Source: Pampus argenteus
Lineage: Eukaryota; Chordata; Actinopteri; Scombriformes; Stromateidae
Reading direction: 5' to 3'
DNA length: 64,000 bases
Assembly (NCBI GenBank): GCA_036937835.1
Contig: CM072876.1
Span: 12,465,501 to 12,529,500, forward strand
Shown here: one piece after another, positions 56,432 to 64,000 of the stretch
Layout of the letters: every line of letters begins with the position of its first letter
Numbering within the stretch: position 1 is the stretch's first letter
The notes under the pieces: model-generated
The model's database searches: none
What the model saw: only the letters and a program-made list of their open reading frames with translations
Told to the model about the DNA's origin: nothing
Made by a program: the position numbers and the translations under genes

Positions 56432-57746
56432 ATACATTTTAATACCTACTGGTGCTGGGTAGGGAGGAGATCTTACATGGGAAAGAAAAGAAAAGCTACT
56501 TTGCTCATTTCTTATGTGAACAGAGAAAGCAACTCAATCTTAAAAACAGTTCTTCATATTTAAACAGAGAGTGACACTCTGCTCTTGTTTAAAAAAGAGA
56601 CTGGGCAAGATATATTATAACCAGAGTAGGACACCACTCTGCGGGCTGCCTCGGTAATTCATTAAAGGCAATGATGGTTTTTCAAAAAAAAAAAAAAAAA
56701 TGTGTGAGAGAAGAAAAATAGGACGTGATTTAATGTCTTATGGTTTTTTTTTTAAGACATTCTTAAAGGCTTAGCCCTCCCCCATCACACCTTAATAATG
56801 GGCTGCCATTTGTCCAAAGTCATAGGCTAATGGTCAAATCACCATGTGATGCGGTCTGCGCCTTTAGCTGTGTTACATTTGTATCATCACTTCAGTATGA
56901 GGATCACTGCATGGGTTAATTGGGATGGAGGCCGGTCTTACGTTGAAATGCCAACGGTGACCAGCAGGTGACAGTGTAGCCCTCAACCCTGGCTGCAACC
57001 AACTGTGATGGGGATTGAACCTTGAGTGAAGTACAGAGGGGAGCGGCCTGCAGTGGACAGGCCAGCCAGAGCCGCACTGCATCAAACACAAGGTGGGTAA
57101 ATTGCTATTAATAATAAAGAGCAGCCTTGGCTGGGCATTGTGACATGGCCTAGTCCAGGATTTATGGACCCTCTAGCCTGCAAGCATCTTGTAACTCATT
57201 CAGTATATAACTCATTCGTAGTTATATACTGTGTCGGATATCAGCAAGTGTCGGATACTCGGGACATAAATTTGTCCCACATGCTGTGTGGCAAGTTTGC
57301 TACACTGGCAGTATGTGTGTGTGTTTGTGTGAAGGAGACAACGAAAGCCCTATTTGGACTTTAAAAGTCACAGTCATAAAACACCTCGATCTTAAGCCAC
57401 GTGGAGTCAGTGCAGATACACAGCACGCACAAGGCCAAGAAGCAAGTAGAGGAAGCGGGTGACACTGTGGGTTTTGAGTTCCCATCTCTTCTGGCAGGTT
57501 CACTATATTGCACATTGTAGACATTTAACTGCTGCTCTGTGGACTTTGTCCTTTGTTGCCAGTGGATACAGACAGAGAGTTTTTTTTAACATGATCATTG
57601 GGTAATTAATCTGGTTAGTGATAAGGCACGACGTTCATAAAAGTCACTCTACACAGCTTGCATGAGAACATGACAGACCTGAAATGATCTCTTCCTTTGT
57701 TCACAATTACAGCTTCTACATTACAGGTACTACCTAATAAGATATT

Positions 57747-58012
57747 AGGGCTGCAAATATCCTTTGTTTTTTTAATTATATTCTCATTTCATTGTTTGAT
57801 CCATAACATTACAGAAAATGATGAAAAGGTTTACAGAGCCTGAGGTGACGTCCTCAATTTGCTTGTTTCGTGTGACAAAATCAATCAATATATTGTTTGT
57901 AGCATTTTGGCTTGAAAAACTATTTAAACAATGAATCAGTTAGCAACATTTTTGACGATTCATATTTCTGTCGATCTTCTAATCAATTAACTGACCATTT
58001 CTTCCAGCTTTA
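57747..58012. mobile_element. AGGGCTGCAA-type hAT-like MITE
   Basis: It starts AGGGCTGCAAATATCC and ends CTTCCAGCTTTA, degenerate inverted ends. The interior carries the typical pieces GATCCATAACATTACAGAAA, ATGATGAAAAGG and GAGGTGACGTCCTCAATTTG. This is a widespread teleost non-autonomous element; the copy is decayed and 266 bp long. Confidence 0.7.
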
Positions 58013-58984
58013 GAGGGTATATTGTCATCATAAAACAAGCATATGTTTTTAAGAAGCACAGTGAAGATTATCCTAACCATGAGCAGAACATCTGGAGGTC
58101 AATAATAACATAATATTTATGATCACTTTAATCATTTCAAAACAAATGCGCAATGCAGGCTATTAAAGGTTTATACAAATATCTCATAAATACATCATAA
58201 CCAGAATATGCAACAGCTGGCGACTCTGTGCATGTAGACCAGTGACAACCAATGCCGCTGTCAAACACTGATTCGCACATCCATGCATTCACCATGGCAA
58301 CAAGTTTCTTCCCATCCTGTGAACAAAACAAATACATGCGAATTGTTTTGGCTCATGCACAAGTCTGTGTATTGTCTGTTTATCCTATACAGGGTGTGGA
58401 GGTATGCGAGGTTGTGCTTTCTGTCATTCGGGACTACGTTAACACACCTCCATGAAAGCTTACTGAGCACGGAGCGAGAAGAGCAGAGAGTGAGAAAAAA
58501 CACTCCGCACAGGAAGTGAGATAAGCATCTCTTTTGAATAGCTGTGAGAAAAGCACAGTTTCCACCATAAAATGAGCAGTTATTCAGGAGCAATGGGAAC
58601 AATGGCCAGACGGCAAAGAGATTGGAGATCATTTGTGTAAAAGGTTGACAGAGGGAGTGGAAGAACCAGAGAAGAGACACCGAGTGCAAATATTGTCTGG
58701 AGATAGAAAGACAGAGGCTACCAGAGACTGAGAGAGCAATTAGTGAGATAAAAAAAAAAGCATGACAGTGAGGGTAAGACAACCTCCTATTACTCCAATT
58801 AATCCAATAAAATAATAAAAAAAAAAGAACAACTTAACATACCAGCAAGAAAGATCCATTTCCCTGCCAACAGTAAGTGTTTTAGGGTCATGAGTGGGCA
58901 GCCAGAGCAGGACTCCTGCCAGGCTGAGCAGACAACAGCACGCTGGCATTTGAGCCAGGAGGAGGGGAGCGCACGCCCGGTCGG

Positions 58985-59245
58985 TGGGCACATTAACACT
59001 AATTCGACATGACTTGTTGATATATTTCCATGGCGGTAATGATGTTAATGGCAGTATTTTAATGCCCATGTGCATGGAAATCAGAGGGGAATATTAATGC
59101 TGCCGGCCGCTGATAGTGCCGAGGGTGGAACACATTAATATGTATTGAGTAGACCCGTGTTCTTATGTGTATGGCTGTGAAGTGAGTAATACCACTCCAG
59201 TTTAATGTTTACTTCGTCCGGCGCTATATTAAACAAGGCTTTTAA
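58985..59245. other. Possible conserved non-coding element
   Basis: Repeat-free sequence with GGTAATGATGTTAATGGCAG, GAATATTAATGCTGCCGGCC and CATTAATATGTATTG, a cluster of ATTAAT sites next to GC-rich motifs, unlike the surrounding DNA. Confidence 0.35.
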
Positions 59246-59689
59246 ATGAAACAGCCATCACTTATCTACCTGCTGATATGTAAAGTGGACTTAAAGCGTA
59301 CGTTAGTGACTATTCATAAAGTATAGGTCACAACCTGTTGATATCAGCCTCAGTCTGGGCCCTGTAGAGGTGAACATGTGGCACTAGTAGAGTCTGATCT
59401 CTGAGTGTTTGCTATGACACCAAAAAAAAAAAAAAAAATCCTTTAATAACCGATTATTACCTGCTTGCTGGTGATCATTTTCACTCATGTTTAGGTTTCT
59501 CTATAGATTCAAGCAAGAAAAATAATGTGATTCATTTCAATTTTCAAGCTGCAACTTCATTAGTCTCATCTGCAGCCATTGTTTCGAGATGTGTATGATT
59601 ACGTTTTGTGTCCAAACACTCAATCAAAATACGATTTACTCCACTAAACATGTTGCGAGTAATCCCACAAATCATCGGCTCCGTTTGTG

Positions 59690-60070
59690 ATCCGATTAGC
59701 CTGGTATTTTTTTCCCGGTGGCTGTAATGGATTAGACTCAGTGTGATAGCGAAGGAGGAACCGATTGCCGGCTCTCCATCTCATCTGCTTCATCCAGCCC
59801 GTTTGACGGCTGTATTGTTTGAAAAAGCAAGCAGGGAGGCTGCTGTGAAATCTCCCACCCTGTAAGAGCTATTTAAGATGTTCACCGCCTTCATGGCTGC
59901 ACCAGACTTACTGATCACTGATGGAGTGGGGCTCTTCTTCCCAATGTAAACAATGAGCTATTTAATGTTGTTGACATTTGGGCCTCGTTGTTTTGTTTTG
60001 GCACACCATTACTGAGTTTCCCCATTCAGTAGGCACTCTCGCTGCTGACAGATATCATGCTAGGCACCAG
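59690..60070. other. Possible conserved non-coding element
   Basis: About 380 bp of unique sequence of mixed composition (TGATCCGATTAGCCTGG, GAGCTATTTAATGTTGTTGA and similar) with no simple repeats. Support is from composition only. Confidence 0.25.
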
Positions 60071-60191
60071 GGTGTTATGCACAAACTGTGCCGTACAGCA
60101 CCAAGCACAATGTTACACATCGCTGCAATTTTATACATGTTGGATACAATATATTAGAATTTCTCTATATTAACATTCCTCTGACTATTAA

Positions 60192-60370
60192 AGCAGTGGT
60201 TCCCAACCATTGATGACCCTTTATAACAAAGCAGTGCCTACTTATGACCCCTGATCACAGGCTGAACATGTCTTTGAGTAAAGAATTTTTTTTCGTATCT
60301 AACCTATGTTAATCATCTTGTGACCCATCATATGTCATCCCATAGGATCACTTTAAGATCTGGGAACATA
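60192..60370. mobile_element. hAT-like MITE relic (CAGTGGTTCCCAACC type)
   Basis: It begins AGCAGTGGTTCCCAACCATT, continues with the typical GACCC stretches and CATCTTGTGACCCATC, and ends near GATCTGGGAACAT. Related to the relic at 4707, and decayed. Confidence 0.55.
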
Positions 60371-61914
60371 AACAACATCATTTAAAGAAATCAAAAATAG
60401 GCAGAAAGGAGCAGTCAGTAAATCAGTTAAGTCCTAAACATATTTGAATGGGAAAACAAAAGCACTGATTAAGCTGTAACTTGGGTTTTTAATGTTATTA
60501 TAATGGACATTAACAATGGAACTGAGCAAAATAAGACACGAGTTGAAATAAACTAGAATTTTCCTTTAAAACTCTGATCTGATCTGATGTCATATGTCAG
60601 TCTCTGTCCAGCGGTACTTAATTATGTAACATGATATACTCTTCCAGCAGTACAATACAATCGTTTTAAGCACCTAATCAGAAATCATTGTGACAATCCA
60701 GTGTGTGCAGCCAGAGGGAGATTACAGGACCTGGAAACTGGGCTCCGAAACAGCGCTGAGGACTCAGCAGAGAGACCAGAGCGTGTTAAGGTTTGTGCTT
60801 TAGCTGAGGAGGAAGAGGGGATGCTCAGGCCTTGAGAGGGCTTAGAGACAAGCGCGTGGATAAAAGCCAGGGGAAAAAGAGACATGGTTGCAGGTGGGAC
60901 ATGTAAAATAGGCTGGACTCCGCAAAACAAGGATGCAGCTTTAATGACATCGGAAGCGTCTTTACCCACGAGCCCTTTTCATTCCAGGTGTGTGTCAGCT
61001 TCCATGACGGAGCCACAGCTTGAAGCACACAATTGCTTTTTGCCAAGTGAAGCAGCAAAATCCCCAGGCCCTGCTGACACGTAATGACAAATGTGTGAAC
61101 ACTGGCCGGGAAACCTGCTGTAATTTCTAAAACATTGTCTGAAATAATGGTGGCAGAGGGAGTAGAGAACGCTGGAGAGTGCAAATTACAGCAAAGGCAA
61201 TGGGCTGGAAAAAAAAGAACAGCCTTGTTGATGACAACACCGTGTGCTTTTCTGACAGAGACCCTCACTTTAATATCCATCTCTCAACTTATTCCATAAA
61301 ACACATCGTCAGCCCTAAGGGGAAATGGGCCACCGAATGGCAATACACCATAACAATTCTTGACCGAGTCTTGTAAATGTGAGGTGGACTCTATTGTTCA
61401 CTCCCAACAAATCTGATGTCGCACTGGATTGATGTAAATATTACCTCAAGGTTAACAGCAAGCTGTTTGGTTTAAGTGCGGTGTGTAAGTAAGCCTCTGT
61501 CAACTTTTGTATCATATGTTTTCCACTCACAATAAATAAGAAATGAATTCCTTTAAGTTGCTCTCTGGCATTTCTCACAAAACTAATGGGCCACGAGTGA
61601 ATTATTGATGAGTGTTGATTAAGGAGAGAGCAGAAAATAGGTTATCTATAAGCTCACACTCGAACACAGTGACGTGCCTGAATATTTCATCGAAAGAGGT
61701 AAATAGGCATGTGATATGATGATAATATTCCGATGCGTTGCTTCATAATTGCTAATTTGAGAAATAAAATGAACCCACGGTTTTGCTATTGACTTGAGTT
61801 CTCTTCAACTCATGAGACCTCATTCAACTGTGAAGCCTCGCTCATCAGCGCTCTTATCTCTTCTTCCCTTAACTCGTGCATCCCTCGCTCTCATTTTCCT
61901 CCTGTTTGCTGTTG

Positions 61915-61952
61915 GCAGCAGCAGCGGCAGCAGCAGCGGCAGCAGCAGCGCG
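61915..61952. repeat. (GCA/GCG)n triplet repeat
   Basis: About 12 triplets of GCA with GCG interruptions. The reverse strand reads as a poly-alanine run in a false ORF. A related CTG/GTG triplet stretch lies at about 52575-52627. Confidence 0.9.
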
Positions 61953-63479
61953 AGAGTGACCTTGGCCTGGTTCTGCAGGCTCCAGAGGACAGCCATGTCT
62001 CACAGCGATCCGTTCCTTCCCACCAATCTCGATTAGCAGCCGGGCAGCAGGCAATGGACGGGAACTAAGTGTCGCAGTGCAGAGGGTCGTCGAGAAGCTG
62101 GAGTCGGATCTGTAGCCCTGAAGAGGTGTGTGTGTGTGTGTGTGTGAGGAGGGGTGAGGGTGGGGGCAATGTTGGGACAGGGGGACAACAGCCTGCGGGG
62201 TGGAGTGTGTGTGTATGTGAGAGGGATTCTGTAAGACGAGGATAATGTAGGGATAGTTCAACAGCAGGTCAAGGAGGACAAAGAGTCAGAACTGATCTCA
62301 TTGGGGAAGAAGATTTGATGGCATAAAGGCCTGGGAGGAGGCCACAATCTGGGCTGTGCTGCAGAACGTTTTCCTGCTCTTCAGTGCATCGCTGCACACT
62401 GGGACGACACGCAAATAGACCGAGATGACTCCATGGACTCCATTTTCCCAACTAATCAAATCATTTTTAAAATGTATTTACTAAAGGGTGAAGTATAATT
62501 GAAACAAAGTCGAGGTAGACATGTTTATATCTGTTCAGAATGGCCTCACTTGTAAGTGAGGCGAAAAGCCTGCTGTCATCCACGGGGATGAGACATGAAA
62601 TACATTAACATGTCCAGTCTCTCATCAAGGGCATTCATGGTGTTGCACTCAGTTTTAAATTAAAAAAAATTTGAAGGTGTCTTTCTCACTTGCCGAGTCA
62701 GTTTCTGCGTAAAGTGAATGCGCTTGATGGATCGTTGGTTTCAGAAAGCTAGAAAGATTGTCAGATGCGGCCCCCTCCCACCCCCAGTTTTTAATGTAAA
62801 GGTGCACTATTAAACAATCCCAACACTTCAGATGGATTATTCTGACGCATTAAGAAACTGACATTCGTTTTCATGCCACCTGTAGTTAACATGCACATTT
62901 TGAATTGTTACAGACAGAAAGTTTGTGTCCTTTGTGGAAATCAGCCTGCCACAGTGCTCATGCCTCACATTTGTGTATTCTGTAAAGTATGTACGAGTGT
63001 GCGGGATCTCAGGTTGTTTTTGGATAGCGGTTACGTGATGACATGCATGACACTTTTCCTTCAGCTTCCTATTAGCAGATTAAAAAAACTTAATGGCTGC
63101 CTGTTTTCCTCAAGCCTTGAGCAAATGTTTTTGGTTTTTTTGTCCTCGTCACCCCTCTCTGTGCAACCTTTCACTGCAACACACACACACACATACACAG
63201 TGCATACTTAATGTACACATACATATGAAGAGCAGATGGGCTCACGCTGTGACAGCTACCTCTCCTGTGTCCTTGGCTCCTACCTCATACCTCATATTCC
63301 CCTTTCCTGCAATTCAGCCCTCTGCTGTAAGTCTTTCCACTTGATTCAAATTAATTTCAGGGCACTTCACTCACTCAAGACACGCGACCAGGTTTGACCT
63401 GCAGAAGCACTGGAAGTTTTCTATCTCTCTCCCCGCCTTCCTCCAGCCGCGTCCGTTTCGCTCTCCCTCCTTCCAACTC

Positions 63480-63645
63480 TCCCTTCCATTATACGCTTCT
63501 CTTACATGAGGCTCGGGCAATCGACCCCAGTGATAATCCAGTCTTTCATATTGGCAGATTAATATTGACTCAGAGCCCTGGCGCTGATGCTTGGCCCATC
63601 CTCCAGGTGCCGGAGCATGCAGAGTATGAGAGATGAAGCTTCATA
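63480..63645. other. Possible conserved non-coding element
   Basis: Repeat-free sequence with CCCCAGTGATAATCCAGTC and CAGATTAATATTGACTCAG next to GC-rich CCTGGCGCTGATGC. It resembles developmental enhancer sequence in composition only. Confidence 0.25.
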
Positions 63646-64000
63646 TGCATTCTGCTAGTGCCTCTCACTCCAGAAGAGCCACATGAGAAACTAAAAATGA
63701 GGAAGCGATTGTGGTTTTCCAGCTTTTCAGCCACGCTGCCACACATGCCATAAAACAAGACATACTCCCTGAGACACACGTATTCTGATATGTATGCGTG
63801 TGCACACAGCTGGACATACTTATGTTTTAAACCCCTAGGCAATATTGAGGCCGGGAAAAAAAAAATACATACCATGAATGACTAATAAAGGATATGCTAC
63901 TAGGTTTATTTAAATTTTCTTTATCTATTTGTCCGGTAGAATAAATACGTGCAGGCTGCTTTCAATTTTCAAGCGGCGTAACCATGATGAACACACACCG

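Larger units (their letters stand above)
54141..64000. other. Distal upstream flank, no gene seen, several CNE-like blocks
   Basis: About 10 kb with fewer microsatellites and more unique AT-rich sequence than the rest of the window. No ORF here resembles a known protein. Two hAT-like relics (57747-58012 and 60192-60370), one CA tract and several blocks listed separately stand out. The end at 64000 is cut by the window. Confidence 0.7.

Noticed and set aside
58261..58782. 173-codon minus-strand ORF
   Set aside because: No recognisable domain, no splice context, composition like the surrounding non-coding DNA.

Overview
The window looks like a piece of a ray-finned (teleost) fish nuclear genome. 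The evidence is split vertebrate-type exons with GT-AG introns, very dense CA/TG and GA/CT microsatellites, and degenerate Tc1/mariner-like and hAT-like DNA transposon relics of the kind common in teleosts. There is no prokaryotic gene organisation, and nearly all long ORFs are repeat artefacts.

Only one protein-coding gene can be supported: gephyrin (gphn), on the minus strand. Eight consecutive coding exons run from the start codon at 44003 down to 1218. Together they encode residues 1-288: the whole MogA-like G domain (exons 1-6) and most of the linker up to K288 (exons 7-8). The exon lengths (64, 79, 58, 93, 95, 67, 273 and 135 nt) join in frame without a break, and residue numbering matches mammalian gephyrin exactly. 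The rest of the linker and the MoeA-like E domain must lie beyond position 1. Gephyrin does two jobs. It makes molybdenum cofactor (the G domain adenylylates molybdopterin, the E domain inserts molybdate), and it scaffolds glycine and GABA-A receptors at inhibitory synapses.

Layout: 1-1217, start of intron 8; 1218-2711, exons 8 and 7 (linker); 2712-7095, intron 6, with a 211-bp pure GA tract; 7096-7383, exons 6 and 5; 7384-11118, intron 4; 11119-11392, exons 4 and 3; 11393-20515, intron 2, with two Tc1-like relics and a hAT-like MITE pair; 20516-20594, exon 2; 20595-43939, the 23-kb intron 1; 43940-44003, exon 1 with a GC-rich promoter/5'UTR region to about 44280; 44280-64000, upstream flank with no recognisable gene. 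That flank holds microsatellites, MITEs and several repeat-poor, homeodomain-site-rich stretches that look like conserved non-coding elements.

No new multi-gene system was found. The most interesting local signals concern gephyrin RNA processing. Exon 8 sits between complementary UG and CA repeat tracts. Two acceptors have UG repeats where a pyrimidine tract is expected. A possible poison/cassette exon lies at 1764-1835. An upstream in-frame ATG would add a proline-rich N-terminal extension.
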